The notes: generated by a model not told the origin, from the letters alone. 64,000 nt of DNA from Bdellovibrio sp. ZAP7 (GCF_006874645.1 NZ_CP030082.1:2790001-2854000); one strand, 5' to 3'. Numbered from the stretch's first letter, positions 1 through 8,524 are shown. Program-made: numbers and translations.

Positions 1-964
1 CCGGGTATTGAGATTCAGAAGCCCACAACGCCAAAGCGATCACGCTGGCCGCTCCCCCCATGTCTTTTTTCATCAAGCGCATTGCCGACGACGGCTTGAT
101 ATCCAAACCACCCGTATCAAAAGTGATCCCTTTACCGACGAAAGCGATTGGCTTTAGACCTGACTTTTTAGTTGGGCGGTATTTCATGTGCACCATGCGA
201 GGACCATGGGTAGCGCCCATGCCTACTGACAAGTGCAAACCCATTTTTTCAGAGGCCAGCTTTCTATCGTCCCAAACTGTCACTTTCAAGTTTTTACCGA
301 AAGGAAGTTTTTTCGTCGCCATTTCGGCAAATGTTTTCGGATTCAAATCATTCGGTGGCATATTCACCAAGTGGCGAGCCAATGTCACCGCACGGGCACG
401 AACTGAGGCTTCTTTAATCAAAGCTTTATCGAAATCTTCAGAAGACTTGATCAAAGACACTTTCGGCATATCTGCAAGGTGTTTGCCGTCGACGAATTGG
501 CGATAGTTGTAAGGAGCCATGTCCAAACCAACCAAGGCACCCAACTCTTGAGCTCTTTCAGTGCCAAAGAACTCAATGCGCAAAGCTTTCAACTGGTTGG
601 CTTTGAAATGAGGAACCAAGGAGCCAAACTGATCACGGGCCCAAGTGTATGTCGCCTCATCCAATAAACCATCATGTCCAACCGAGTTTTTGCCTTTAGG
701 GCGCAAAATCCAAACCGGCCCTTGCAGGCCCACGAAATAGTTAAAATCTTTGTCATTCTTTTTGATGGATTCCATTTGCCATGCCAGAGCATGCTCCTCC
801 ACCAAGCCTTGAAGCTTATTGGAGTCGTCGGCACCCAAGAAATAGACAAAGCCCGTCATTTCGTTTTTGGCTTTAAGTTCCTTGCCGATATCAAATGTTT
901 CAATCCACGAACGGATTTGAAGCTTTGCAGATGCTTTTGGCGCCGCTGCCTTCTTTTTTGCCAC
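1..964 (-). CDS. pepA: Leucyl aminopeptidase (M17), C-terminus outside the window
   Basis: Cytosolic di-metal exopeptidase that removes N-terminal residues from peptides. Translating the minus strand from a GTG at 962-964 gives about 321 residues before the window edge. The last part carries the M17 metal/active-site block: AFVGKGITFDTGG followed by KKDMGGA, with the metal-binding Lys and Asp of the family. The N-terminal half matches the macro-like M17 N-domain in length. The start is chosen because TGAGGA lies just upstream of GTG and because the product begins with a short Lys/Ala-rich tail. The protein is cut by the window edge, not broken. It is divergent from the EEP gene at 1019. Confidence 0.85.
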   Translation of the reverse strand, partial: MAKKKAAAPKASAKLQIRSWIETFDIGKELKAKNEMTGFVYFLGADDSNKLQGLVEEHALAWQMESIKKNDKDFNYFVGLQGPVWILRPKGKNSVGHDGLLDEATYTWARDQFGSLVPHFKANQLKALRIEFFGTERAQELGALVGLDMAPYNYRQFVDGKHLADMPKVSLIKSSEDFDKALIKEASVRARAVTLARHLVNMPPNDLNPKTFAEMATKKLPFGKNLKVTVWDDRKLASEKMGLHLSVGMGATHGPRMVHMKYRPTKKSGLKPIAFVGKGITFDTGGLDIKPSSAMRLMKKDMGGAASVIALALWASESQYP

Positions 965-1018
965 GAGTTCCTCACTTTTTCTTTGTGATTAAGACAGAAA
1001 AATCCCTAAAATAGTAAT

Positions 1019-2050
1019 ATGACGTGGACCGAGACCACAAACCTTAAATTTTGCTTACTCAATGCAGAGAATCTGTTTCTGCTTTTTGACGAGCCGCCTA
1101 CTGCTGAGGTCCTCAAGTACAATGAGCGTCAATGGCAAGGTCAGTCCATTTCCATTTATGAGAATAAGTCTTTAAAGAAGTGCCAGGACATCGCAAAAAG
1201 CCTGATCGAGATCAATGCCGATATCATTATGCTGTGCGAAGTTGGCGGCTTTGAATCCCTGAAAAACTTCAACCATCTCTTTATGAACGACGCCTACTCG
1301 CCCTGTTTGATTGAAGGAAACTCCGATCGTAATATCGACGTCGGGTTTTTAATACGCAAGGGACTTCCGTTTTACTTTGATCTATTGTCCAATAAGGCAC
1401 GGTTGATCAATTATCTTTATCCCCATGAACGCCAAAGCTTGAACAGTGGTTATCAGGTCAAAGGCGGCAAAGTGACGACCAGTCATAAATTTTCCCGTGA
1501 CGTCGTAGAGTTGCGCCTCTTTAAGCAAGACAAAGATAAACCCTTTATGATCTTGCTTTTAACTCACTTAAAATCACGTTTGGATCCGGAACGCATCGAT
1601 CCAAACGGTTTTGAACGCCGCCAGGCAGAACTTCGCACGCTTTTGGAAATCTATCGCGAGCTAGAGGAAAAGCATCCGCAAATCCCCATTATGGTGGCTG
1701 GTGATTTCAATGGAAATGCCGGGATCTTAAATACCGACGAAGAATTTAAGGACATTTATACCTCCACGGGACTTAAAGATGTCTTTGAAGTTGCTAACTT
1801 AAGCGCTGAAGAGCGTGCGACTTATTATCAAGTTAAAAGCAGTGCCCGCACCGAGGGGCGCCAAATCGACTTCGCCTTTTTGTCACCATTGATGCAAACA
1901 CTCTTAAAGCCGAACTCTGCCAAAGCATTCCGTTACCGAGACGAGCTGGGCAGCGAACGCGGGATTCCACAAAATATGGAAGCCAAAATGCGCATCCCAT
2001 CAGATCATTATCCCATCGTGTTTGAAATCGAGAATATCGTTTTACGCTAA
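1019..2050 (+). CDS. Endonuclease/exonuclease/phosphatase (EEP) family protein
   Basis: A 343-residue EEP-fold phosphodiesterase or nuclease of unknown substrate. The family motifs occur in order: LNAENLF near the N-terminus, DIIMLCEVGG with the metal-binding Glu, DVGFLIRK, LLTHLKSR, VAGDFNGNA with the Asp/Asn pair, QIDFAFL, and a C-terminal PSDHYPI with the catalytic His. No signal peptide is evident, so it is probably cytoplasmic. Its 3' end is followed by apaG after about 55 bases. DNA repair, RNA processing or lipid phosphatase roles are all possible for this fold. Confidence 0.85.
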   Translation: MTWTETTNLKFCLLNAENLFLLFDEPPTAEVLKYNERQWQGQSISIYENKSLKKCQDIAKSLIEINADIIMLCEVGGFESLKNFNHLFMNDAYSPCLIEGNSDRNIDVGFLIRKGLPFYFDLLSNKARLINYLYPHERQSLNSGYQVKGGKVTTSHKFSRDVVELRLFKQDKDKPFMILLLTHLKSRLDPERIDPNGFERRQAELRTLLEIYRELEEKHPQIPIMVAGDFNGNAGILNTDEEFKDIYTSTGLKDVFEVANLSAEERATYYQVKSSARTEGRQIDFAFLSPLMQTLLKPNSAKAFRYRDELGSERGIPQNMEAKMRIPSDHYPIVFEIENIVLR

Positions 2051-2105
2051 TTGCGCACCCACAGTTTTCGTTGCCCCCATTCACGGAATTCGCTATTCTC
2101 TTTTT

Positions 2106-2495
2106 ATGGGTATGCAGAAAACAGTTGTTCCAGAATTCAAAATTTCAGCCAAGGTCGTTTACGTTCCTTCCGAATCAAATACGGAAAAGGGCTATCACTT
2201 CTTTGCCTATAAAATTGCGATCACGAACCAAGGTTCTGCCCCTGCTCAATTGATGAGCCGTCACTGGGTCATCACCGACGCTTTGGGTAAAAAAGAAGAA
2301 GTTCGTGGCCCCGGGGTTATTGGCATGCAACCAAAAATCCAACCCGGCCAAACTTTTGAATATGACAGTGCTTGCCCTTTGAATACGACAACTGGAAGCA
2401 TGCAAGGTCGCTATCACTTTGTTACCGAAGATGGCCAAAGCTTCACCGTGGACATCCCGGAGTTCTATCTGGTAGCGCCCACGTCTCTGCACTAG
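2106..2495 (+). CDS. apaG: ApaG domain protein
   Basis: About 129 residues that match ApaG along the whole length: the KGYHFFAYKIAITNQG strand, then LMSRHWVITDA, the glycine-rich GPGVIGMQPKIQPG loop, and the FEYDSACPL-x-GSMQGRY segment. ApaG is an immunoglobulin-like beta-sandwich linked to cobalt/magnesium homeostasis in enterobacteria; its biochemical role is unsettled. A longer reading frame runs upstream into the EEP gene, but homology begins at the ATG at 2106 or 2112. Neither has a strong ribosome binding site, so the exact start is open. Confidence 0.9.
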   Translation: MGMQKTVVPEFKISAKVVYVPSESNTEKGYHFFAYKIAITNQGSAPAQLMSRHWVITDALGKKEEVRGPGVIGMQPKIQPGQTFEYDSACPLNTTTGSMQGRYHFVTEDGQSFTVDIPEFYLVAPTSLH

Positions 2496-2502
2496 TTTGC
2501 TT

Positions 2503-3042
2503 TTATTGGCGCATTTCTTCCGGGGCTATTCTTTCACAAATTTTATCGCTGAGATCCTTAAGATCTGCGAGTTCATCTTTGCGTGGAAAATACTCCCTTA
2601 AAATAATCGTGCCTTGATCATGGGGCAGCCATGGAAGTTTAAGTTCCACGAACTCACCGCGGGCCACACGATAGGTTTTCTTAACTTCTAGTTCTAAATG
2701 GGAGCCCCAGGGAACACAGGTGTTGTCATCATACTCAAAGCCGCTGAAGTCCTCACCACGATATGCAATGAAATCAATTTCCAAGGCGTCCGGTTCTTGA
2801 GTGCCGGCCATCATCGAGCAAAAGGCGCGGTTTAAGCCCTGATCTTTAATGCTGCTCCAATAGGAGTTCACAATGCGGGCTTCACCGGGTTTTAAGGAAA
2901 ATTGATTCATATAGTGATAGTTCCAGGCATTCACTTTGCCTTCGGTTTTCAGATACATGCAGCTAACATGATTGACGTCTTCGATGGCATACGAAACATG
3001 TGCTGATAACATCAATAGCGAACTCAAAATCATCCCGCGCAT
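2503..3042 (-). CDS. Exported protein of unknown function
   Basis: 179 residues beginning with a signal peptide (hydrophobic LSSLLMLSAHVSYA, likely cleaved after AYA-type residues). AGGGGAA precedes the ATG. The mature part has four cysteines spread over the protein and alternating hydrophobic strands, which suggests a small disulphide-bonded beta-rich periplasmic protein. I recognise no family. It is convergent with apaG, with only seven bases between the stops. Confidence 0.7.
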   Translation of the reverse strand: MRGMILSSLLMLSAHVSYAIEDVNHVSCMYLKTEGKVNAWNYHYMNQFSLKPGEARIVNSYWSSIKDQGLNRAFCSMMAGTQEPDALEIDFIAYRGEDFSGFEYDDNTCVPWGSHLELEVKKTYRVARGEFVELKLPWLPHDQGTIILREYFPRKDELADLKDLSDKICERIAPEEMRQ

Positions 3043-3114
3043 ACATTCCCCTGTTCATTAAGAACTTAAATTCATTATTAAATCCGACCTCTGTCAACGC
3101 CTGCCACGAACTAA

Positions 3115-3236
3115 CTAGGGCAGCGAATAGTTGCGGCCTTTTTTAGTGAGTGATGACAAAAAGGTCTAGTTTTTAAAAGCCGCTCTGGTAAACGCAAAGC
3201 GGCCTGTGTTAGACCCTAGCCACCGAAAACGAGGAG
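3115..3236 (+). promoter_or_regulatory. Structured 5' leader with competing helices before the PEGA-like gene
   Basis: The leader contains a stable hairpin, GCCGCT (3179-3184) with AGCGGC (3198-3203), enclosed by GGTCTA (3163-3168) with TAGACC (3210-3215). An upstream CTAGGG (3115-3120) can pair with CCCTAG (3214-3219), which shares two bases with the previous helix. The two outer helices therefore compete. A strong GAGGAGG ribosome binding site follows at about 3231. This could be a regulatory leader; no known riboswitch class fits. Confidence 0.35.
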
Positions 3237-3242
3237 GCCCCG

Positions 3243-3551
3243 ATGGCGGTATTTAAAACTCTTAGAGATCTGTTGAAAGTTCCCAAAAAAGAACTTTGTC
3301 TGTGCATGATCGTGTCTGAACAAGAGGGTGCCGAAATCTGGGTTAATGGCGAACAAACGGCTTTTGTCACTCCCCGCATGGTGGCGATTCCCCAAAATGA
3401 AGATGTGGAAATTGAAGTTCGCTTAACAGGTCACGAAACCCGTCGCGCGACGGTCCGCTCTCCGCAAAAGCTGAGTTATTACTATTGCAACCTGGATCGC
3501 GTTCCTCTTAGACTGGTACGCGATGAAATCGACAACCGTGCCACTTTATAA
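3243..3551 (+). CDS. PEGA-like beta-sandwich domain protein
   Basis: 102 residues, no signal peptide. Residues about 28-75 (GAEIWVNGEQTAFVTP, then a stretch ending GHETRRATV) follow the PEGA pattern: a strand, a variable loop ending in TP, then a strand with a conserved Gly before the C-terminal strand. PEGA domains usually sit outside the membrane, so a stand-alone cytoplasmic copy is unusual. A GAGGAGG ribosome binding site precedes the ATG. The last 29 bases overlap the following acetyltransferase gene, so the two are probably translationally coupled. Confidence 0.65.
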   Translation: MAVFKTLRDLLKVPKKELCLCMIVSEQEGAEIWVNGEQTAFVTPRMVAIPQNEDVEIEVRLTGHETRRATVRSPQKLSYYYCNLDRVPLRLVRDEIDNRATL

Positions 3552-4122
3552 AGAAACAAAACGCCTGATCCTGCGTCACCTTGAACCCTACGACTATGAA
3601 AATTGGTCCCAAGCTTTCAGCAGCATGCGCCCACCACAAAGTGAGTGGGATGAAACCAGCTGGACACTTTCTGAACTGACGAAGGCCAAATTCAAAGAGA
3701 AATTGAAAAAAGAATTAAAACGCCGGGCTGCTGATTCAGCTTATGAGCTCAGCGTTTTTCGCAAAGACGATGGCATGCTGATTGGTCACGTGGCCATCGA
3801 TGGCATCATCCGCGGAAATTTTCAAAATGGCGTTTTAGGATATCGCATCTTCAATAATTTTTGGGGAGAAGGATACGCTACGGAAGCTTGCTCGGCTGCG
3901 ATGCAATTGGCATTTAAAGAATTAAAACTTCACCGTGTTGAAGCCTTTATTGAGCCCGACAACAAACCGTCACTGAAGGTGGCTAAGAAAATTAAACTTC
4001 GCAAAGAAGGTCTGAGTGTTCGTCGCGTGTTCTGGAAAAAAAAATGGATCAATCTTTCCGTATTTGCAGCAACCAGTGAAGATTACGGAATTAAGTATAA
4101 ATTTCCACCAAAACAGAAATAA
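3523..4122 (+). CDS. GNAT acetyltransferase, RimJ/RimL type
   Basis: 199-residue GCN5-related N-acetyltransferase. The N-terminal TKRLILRHLEPYDYENW is typical of the RimJ/RimL/SpeG-like group that acetylates protein N-termini or small amines. The acetyl-CoA loop appears as FWGEGYATEAC, followed by HRVEAFIEPDNKPSLKVAKK, which corresponds to the motif A/B helix region with the conserved Asn. The C-terminal Lys-rich stretch is unusual. The start lies inside the preceding gene in a different frame. Substrate unknown. Confidence 0.85.
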   Translation: MKSTTVPLYKETKRLILRHLEPYDYENWSQAFSSMRPPQSEWDETSWTLSELTKAKFKEKLKKELKRRAADSAYELSVFRKDDGMLIGHVAIDGIIRGNFQNGVLGYRIFNNFWGEGYATEACSAAMQLAFKELKLHRVEAFIEPDNKPSLKVAKKIKLRKEGLSVRRVFWKKKWINLSVFAATSEDYGIKYKFPPKQK

Positions 4123-4209
4123 ATAGCGCCCTTCGTCTATGTCATAGATCAAACAAAAGATTGCGAACTGACACCTTACCTAAAGTTCACTGGCACACAC
4201 TCCTTCTGG

Positions 4210-4238
4210 GGATCAGAATCATATGCAGGATCTGATCC
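4210..4238 (+). promoter_or_regulatory. Leader hairpin before the DUF883-like gene
   Basis: GGATCAGA (4210-4217) pairs perfectly with TCTGATCC (4231-4238) around a 13-base loop. It ends seven bases before the AAGGAG ribosome binding site of the next gene, so it probably lies in the 5' untranslated region, where it may stabilise the message. No wider repeat is seen. Confidence 0.4.
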
Positions 4239-4258
4239 TCATAACAAAGGAGTTAGTT

Positions 4259-4471
4259 ATGGCCCAACCAGCAACATACTCTCAGGCGAAATCGACTGCT
4301 TCGAATGCAGCCTCAAAACTGCAAAGCGGTTACAAAGAAATTCAAGGAAGAGCTCGTGAAGCCCTCGACACCTCTTCGGATTTCGTTTCCGATCACCCTG
4401 TCAGCTCAGTTCTTGGCGCTTGCGCCGTTGGATTTGTAGCGGGCATGTTGATCCGCTCACGCCGCTGGTAA
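4259..4471 (+). CDS. Small DUF883/ElaB-like membrane-anchored protein
   Basis: 70 residues. An amphipathic helix rich in Ala, Ser and Lys (residues 1-45) is followed by DHPVSSVLGACAVGFVAGMLI with a glycine-zipper membrane helix and a short basic RSRRW tail. This is the layout of the DUF883 (ElaB/YqjD) family, in which some members bind ribosomes in stationary phase and tether them to the inner membrane. An upstream in-frame ATG exists at 4223, but AAGGAG sits correctly for the ATG at 4259. The product is encoded alone, with a hairpin on each side. Confidence 0.75.
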   Translation: MAQPATYSQAKSTASNAASKLQSGYKEIQGRAREALDTSSDFVSDHPVSSVLGACAVGFVAGMLIRSRRW

Positions 4472-4480
4472 GACAGCAAC

Positions 4481-4516
4481 AAGGGCTTTTCCGAGGCACC
4501 CCATGGAAAAGCCCTT
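4481..4516 (+). terminator. Hairpin after the DUF883-like gene
   Basis: A perfect 12-base-pair stem (AAGGGCTTTTCC with GGAAAAGCCCTT) and a 12-base loop lie ten bases after the stop codon. A run of Ts does not follow directly (a T7 run occurs about 30 bases later), so it may act as a terminator or as a 3' stabiliser. Confidence 0.6.
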
Positions 4517-4588
4517 CGTTCATCTCCACTTCATCTAGATTTTTTTGATAACTCACAATCTCAATCAACAGCTTTGGAGGCGTTTTTC

Positions 4589-5194
4589 ATGTTCAAAATT
4601 ATTTCCAGCTTAATCGGACTTTTCATGGGCTCAGGTTCCCCTTTTGGTAAAGGCATGGGTATCGACTTTAAAGGCATTCAAGCCAGTGTCTTTGATGAAC
4701 TCGCCGTGAGAGCCCGCAAACCCGTTTTGCTTTTATTGCTGGGGATAGGTTCGATCGTGTTCTTTTGTTTTGGTTCTTTCATGGCGATCCTGGATGCCAC
4801 TCGTCAGTATGACCGCACCGGTCATATCTATGCCACTTCGACTCTTTGGACCGGCATCATACTCGCTGCGGTAACAGCCGGCGGCTATGCCTGGATCTTT
4901 ATGCGTGAGTGGCCAGGACTTAAAAAAGTACATGCCCAGAAAAAAGCGGAAGAGGAAGCAGAAGAGCGGGAACGTGCTCAACAGGCCAATTATCAACCTT
5001 CCGATATCGAAGGAGCGATTGCTGCGATCCTAATGGATTTTGTTGAAAGTCGCCGAAGTAAACGTGAAACCCGTTATGCCGAGCGCGAACAACGTCGTGC
5101 GGAACGCCAAGCGCGGCGTGAAGCTCGCTTTGAGCAACGCGAAGCCTGGAGGAACGAACAAAGTTCATCCTCCCAAGAACCGCCACGTCACTAA
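4589..5194 (+). CDS. Inner-membrane protein with Arg/Glu-rich cytoplasmic tail
   Basis: 201 residues. Two hydrophobic segments (about residues 45-65 and 88-110) are separated by a short polar loop. A long charged helix follows, alternating acidic and basic (EAEERERAQQ, then repeated RAERQARREARFEQR-type heptads), so the C-terminus is probably a coiled coil in the cytoplasm. The start is the ATG at 4589 with GGAGG eight bases upstream, rather than an in-frame TTG at 4574. The layout resembles phage-holin-like YqjE-type proteins that often follow DUF883 genes, but I see no decisive motif. Its stop overlaps that of the convergent lipoprotein gene. Confidence 0.7.
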   Translation: MFKIISSLIGLFMGSGSPFGKGMGIDFKGIQASVFDELAVRARKPVLLLLLGIGSIVFFCFGSFMAILDATRQYDRTGHIYATSTLWTGIILAAVTAGGYAWIFMREWPGLKKVHAQKKAEEEAEERERAQQANYQPSDIEGAIAAILMDFVESRRSKRETRYAEREQRRAERQARREARFEQREAWRNEQSSSSQEPPRH

Positions 5195-6147
5195 TAGTTT
5201 TTATATAAACGCCAGCCCTTCACGACAGCCGTGAAGCTGGCGCCACTGGATGAGTTCAACAAGGAACCCGAAAAGACGTAATTAATAGGATCCACAGTCG
5301 TCACATTGGACGTCTCCACAGGAACATCGAACTGAAATTGTTGACGCTGCTTCTGCGAAATACCTATCAATGGATAATACGTGAAAATATCAAAGTTGTT
5401 TCTGTGAGTTCTGAAACTTAACGAACTTCCCGGCGGCAAATCTGAATCCGCAAAGAAAACAATTTCTAAAGTGGCTTTCGAAGCCTTGGTGGGAACCAAA
5501 GGGTCCATTTGCAGATAAGTGGAGCTGCGATCGTTTTTATTAAAGCGATAATCTTTTTCAGTCAGAGGTGCGTTTAGATAAATGCATTCGCCATTACCGA
5601 CGTCACGAAAGCGCATGATCTCACCGCTAAAAACTGCGATAAACCACAACATCTCACTTTTTTGCGTATAACCGGCTGGTAAAACCGGAGTGCCCCCAGA
5701 GGGAGTTCCTAAGAGTGCCATCCCCGTGCCGTCGGCTTTTGCGATGACATAAATATCAAGGCCTTTGGTAAAACTACGCCCTAAATTTCTGTCAATGCCA
5801 CCAGCTCCAACAGTTCCTAATTGCAAACGCAATTGCCCTGTGATGGGAAGTGTATTGAGACTTTGTGGGCCCTGCATAATCACTGAAGGCGCAAGACCAA
5901 AGCCTTTTAACCGTAAAGTCGATTTGTCATAACGATCGAACGTCAAACCACGCTGACTGTAGGCATTGGAGTTGATGACAGTGATTTGATCACCACCCTG
6001 GACAGACTTGCCAGCAGTAGATGGGCCCAAGCTCTCAACAAGGGCCTTTTTTTCTTGAGGTGTTAGACTAACAGGTGCAGGAGCTTCCTTTTTTGTACAC
6101 GCAGCGAAGCACAACACAGTTGCCAATACTAAGATTATTCGATTCAT
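5191..6147 (-). CDS. Lipoprotein partner B2 of a pilin-like operon
   Basis: 318 residues with a lipoprotein signal ending LCFAAC (Cys at about 17) followed by Lys/Glu/Pro. The rest is beta-rich without repeats. It is a distant paralogue of the protein at 7022-7843: both have a QRG-x-x-F start (SQRGLTF and QQRGFRF), a central LDIYVIAK/VELYVISQ strand, and a shared RFRDVGNGECIYL/PFKDMGDGEFMYL segment. GGGGAG precedes the ATG at 6147; an in-frame upstream start is less likely. It is the last gene of a seven-gene operon, immediately after pilin-like A2. Function unknown; an exported subunit used with the pilin-like protein is an inference. Confidence 0.75.
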   Translation of the reverse strand: MNRIILVLATVLCFAACTKKEAPAPVSLTPQEKKALVESLGPSTAGKSVQGGDQITVINSNAYSQRGLTFDRYDKSTLRLKGFGLAPSVIMQGPQSLNTLPITGQLRLQLGTVGAGGIDRNLGRSFTKGLDIYVIAKADGTGMALLGTPSGGTPVLPAGYTQKSEMLWFIAVFSGEIMRFRDVGNGECIYLNAPLTEKDYRFNKNDRSSTYLQMDPLVPTKASKATLEIVFFADSDLPPGSSLSFRTHRNNFDIFTYYPLIGISQKQRQQFQFDVPVETSNVTTVDPINYVFSGSLLNSSSGASFTAVVKGWRLYKNY

Positions 6148-6178
6148 TGAACTCCCCACCTACGCCCCAGTTTAATTC

Positions 6179-7018
6179 TTACTTACTGCAAGAGCCACCG
6201 GCTCCGCCACCATCGCCGCCGCCGTCTTTGCCTTGACCGCCGCCGCCACCATCTCCGTCACGACCGTTACCATCGGAACCACCACCAGTGCCACCATTGC
6301 TTGCAACCTTCATACAGATCACTTTTCCGGAAGTATCCACACCCGTCATATAAGAACCCGTTTCGCAGATGAGATCTGCCGAGGCCTCTGTGACCGAGCC
6401 TGTGACAATCGTTGAGTTATTATTCTGATTTATAACGTTGTTGGTTACTTGGGTGTTGTAATAACTTGCCAGCGCAACCGTCACGGTGTCTGTGATCGGA
6501 CGAAGCTCAACACCTCTCGCTTTGGATAAATCCGTGTGATAGTCGATTTGCACGAAGACATTCATCGCCTGCGCCTTTGGACAAGATGCCACCGCGGTAG
6601 CTCCACCACAGATCAACTGCATTTGGGAAGAAATTTTGAGTGGGCAAGATACATTCCACTCTTTACAAGGTTTCCCCTGAAGGTCGTAGTAAACATTCTT
6701 ACCAGAAAGGGGCACACCCAAAGCGTCGACCAATTTAAAGTCTGACTTGGTCGTCGAACAGTTGTTCGTGTTTAAGCAAGTGCTCAGAACCGGATTTTCT
6801 GTCAGCATCGCGCTTTTCAGAATCGCCGCACCGTTGATGGCATTCATGCGCACTTGATTACGCATGGACTCAACACCGCTTTTAGCCGAATACACAGAAA
6901 CATCTTTCTGCATTTTCACCATCAGCGTTGTCATGACGATGGATAGTAAGGCCACCAACCCCGTCGCAACCAAAACCTCTACCAATGTAAAACCTTTACT
7001 TGATAACTGGTTTCTCAT
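6179..7018 (-). CDS. Pilin-like protein A2 with Gly-rich tail
   Basis: 279 residues. A type IV prepilin signal (SSKG/FTLVEVLVATG) gives cleavage after Gly9 and the conserved Glu at mature position 5, then a hydrophobic helix. The globular part has paired cysteines and a C-terminal CETGSYMTGVDTSGKVIC block. It is a paralogue of the product at 7853-8524, which shares the K-x-C-x-x-W-x-x-x-CP-x-K core and the C-terminal GVD block. A 40-residue tail of almost only Gly, Asp and Lys ending CSK is absent from the paralogue. GAGGTGAG precedes the ATG. Probably a minor pilin or pseudopilin in the inner membrane and pilus. Confidence 0.85.
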   Translation of the reverse strand: MRNQLSSKGFTLVEVLVATGLVALLSIVMTTLMVKMQKDVSVYSAKSGVESMRNQVRMNAINGAAILKSAMLTENPVLSTCLNTNNCSTTKSDFKLVDALGVPLSGKNVYYDLQGKPCKEWNVSCPLKISSQMQLICGGATAVASCPKAQAMNVFVQIDYHTDLSKARGVELRPITDTVTVALASYYNTQVTNNVINQNNNSTIVTGSVTEASADLICETGSYMTGVDTSGKVICMKVASNGGTGGGSDGNGRDGDGGGGGQGKDGGGDGGGAGGSCSK

Positions 7019-7021
7019 AAC

Positions 7022-7843
7022 TCACCTCGCGGAATAATTTCGCGTTGTTTTAAGTTCTAAAATTCTAAATTTAAAATCAGTCATAGGAACGTCGGCATTC
7101 ACTACATTCAAGATATTTTCGTCCACGGCCAGATTCGGAACATCTTTAACTACGGAAATCACTTGTCCTGATTTCGCAGCCATCGGGACATAAAAGCGAA
7201 CCACTTCTTGTCCGTCTGCGGAATTAAGAGCAATCCAGCCTGGTTTGCTTAAGCTTGAAGTTAGCATCAAACGAAATTCCACTTTGATGGATCCCATATT
7301 CTGCGGAACTCTGTCCTTTAACGAAAACTGCTTGGAAATTGCTTTAAAGCCATCATAACCCTGTTGGAACAGATACATGAACTCGCCATCACCCATGTCT
7401 TTAAAGGGTTGAATGGCGCCGTTTTTAACTTCGAAAGCACCTAGAGATTCACTTCTTAAAACGTAGAATTCCGGCAATACAACCTGTGACCCCATCGGGG
7501 CCATGATCAATTTGGCATTTTTGCCGAACTCTTGAGAAATCACGTACAACTCCACCGCACCCGAAAAGTTAGAAGGAGCAGAACGTAATACACCTGAAGT
7601 TAAGAAATGATCTGAAAGCTGGGCACGCAGTGGGCGCTGAAGCAAAATTGAAAGGATTTGCTTTTTGCCTAAGACAGCGACTTCAGATAATTTACCCGTT
7701 GGCAGCAAATCCACGATATTGCCCGTTTGCTGAAAACGGAAGCCTCGTTGTTGAAAGCCTTTACCATTAACAATTAATGCGTGGCTCACGGACGTGAACA
7801 GCGCAAAAACAGTCAAAATGGAAAAGACTTTAAAACACTTCAT
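7022..7843 (-). CDS. Exported partner B1 of a pilin-like operon
   Basis: 273 residues with a cleavable signal peptide (hydrophobic VFSILTVFALFTSVSHA). Mature protein is beta-rich with no cysteine pairs. It is a distant paralogue of the lipoprotein at 5191-6147 over most of its length (QQRGFRF start, VELYVISQ strand, FKDMGDGEFMYL segment), but lacks a lipobox and so should be periplasmic or secreted. It starts nine bases after pilin-like A1 stops and ends three bases before pilin-like A2 starts, so the four genes form two pilin/partner cassettes in tandem. No known family recognised. Confidence 0.75.
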   Translation of the reverse strand: MKCFKVFSILTVFALFTSVSHALIVNGKGFQQRGFRFQQTGNIVDLLPTGKLSEVAVLGKKQILSILLQRPLRAQLSDHFLTSGVLRSAPSNFSGAVELYVISQEFGKNAKLIMAPMGSQVVLPEFYVLRSESLGAFEVKNGAIQPFKDMGDGEFMYLFQQGYDGFKAISKQFSLKDRVPQNMGSIKVEFRLMLTSSLSKPGWIALNSADGQEVVRFYVPMAAKSGQVISVVKDVPNLAVDENILNVVNADVPMTDFKFRILELKTTRNYSAR

Positions 7844-7852
7844 AAGCTTTCT

Positions 7853-8524
7853 CTAAGCGCAAATCGCTTTGTTATTCACTAAATCCACACCGCGCATCAA
7901 CTGGCCAGAGGGACAAGTGAGGTTCTTAAGACTTTTATTTCCTTCTTGCGATCCTGTCAGCGGCAACAAAGATGTCTCAATGACTTCACGAAGTCCGTAG
8001 GTCGCCACCTTATTAGCAATGCCGGGGAAAATTTCGATCTTCGTAACCAAGTAAACTCCACCCGCATAAATGCATTGAGCAGCGCCACGGTTGCAAACAG
8101 CTTTTGCAACGGCAGAAACTTTGAAGGGACATTGGGCACTCCAGGGAGCACAAGCGGTTCCTTTATAAGTATAAAAAGAATTTGCCGAAGCGACTGGCTT
8201 GCTGTTCGGTAGAGCCAGGGAAAAATCCACTGTCGTTCCGTTCACACATTTCGCAGTTCCTAAAATACAATCTTTGATTCCGGCATTTTCAGGAAGAGTG
8301 GCACTGTAGTTCACCGCCACACGGTTTAGGGCCAGAATGCGCACATTGCCTTTAAGCTCTTCCAGCTCGGCGCGATTTTTTACCATTTCCAATTGTTGGG
8401 TCATTTGGTACATCTGAGTCGCAAACAAATAGCCGCCAACGCTTACGAGACCAATCACCACCATAAGCTCAACAAGAGTCATCCCCTTGTTATTCAACTT
8501 TTTAGTTTGCACGTTCTTGAACAC
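7853..8524 (-). CDS. Pilin-like protein A1
   Basis: 223 residues. Type IV prepilin leader NNKG/MTLVELMVVIG, with Gly14 before the cleavage site and Glu at mature position 5; the residue after the site is Met rather than the usual Phe. The helix is followed by a globular domain with several cysteines (CILGTAKC, KGTACAPWSAQCP, CNRGAAQC) and a C-terminal CPSGQLMRGVDLVNNKAIC block. The start is a GTG with GGGGGGA upstream. Paralogous to the product at 6179-7018. Processing would need a prepilin peptidase, which is not in this window. Confidence 0.85.
   Translation of the reverse strand: MFKNVQTKKLNNKGMTLVELMVVIGLVSVGGYLFATQMYQMTQQLEMVKNRAELEELKGNVRILALNRVAVNYSATLPENAGIKDCILGTAKCVNGTTVDFSLALPNSKPVASANSFYTYKGTACAPWSAQCPFKVSAVAKAVCNRGAAQCIYAGGVYLVTKIEIFPGIANKVATYGLREVIETSLLPLTGSQEGNKSLKNLTCPSGQLMRGVDLVNNKAICA

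Noticed and set aside
3115..3236. Possible c-di-GMP-I (GEMM) riboswitch, because of an ACGCAAAGC stretch and a CCACCGA end
   Set aside because: The upstream arm with the tetraloop and its A-A-A-C-C partner is missing, and the stretch lies in the loop of a simple hairpin. I keep it only as a structured leader.
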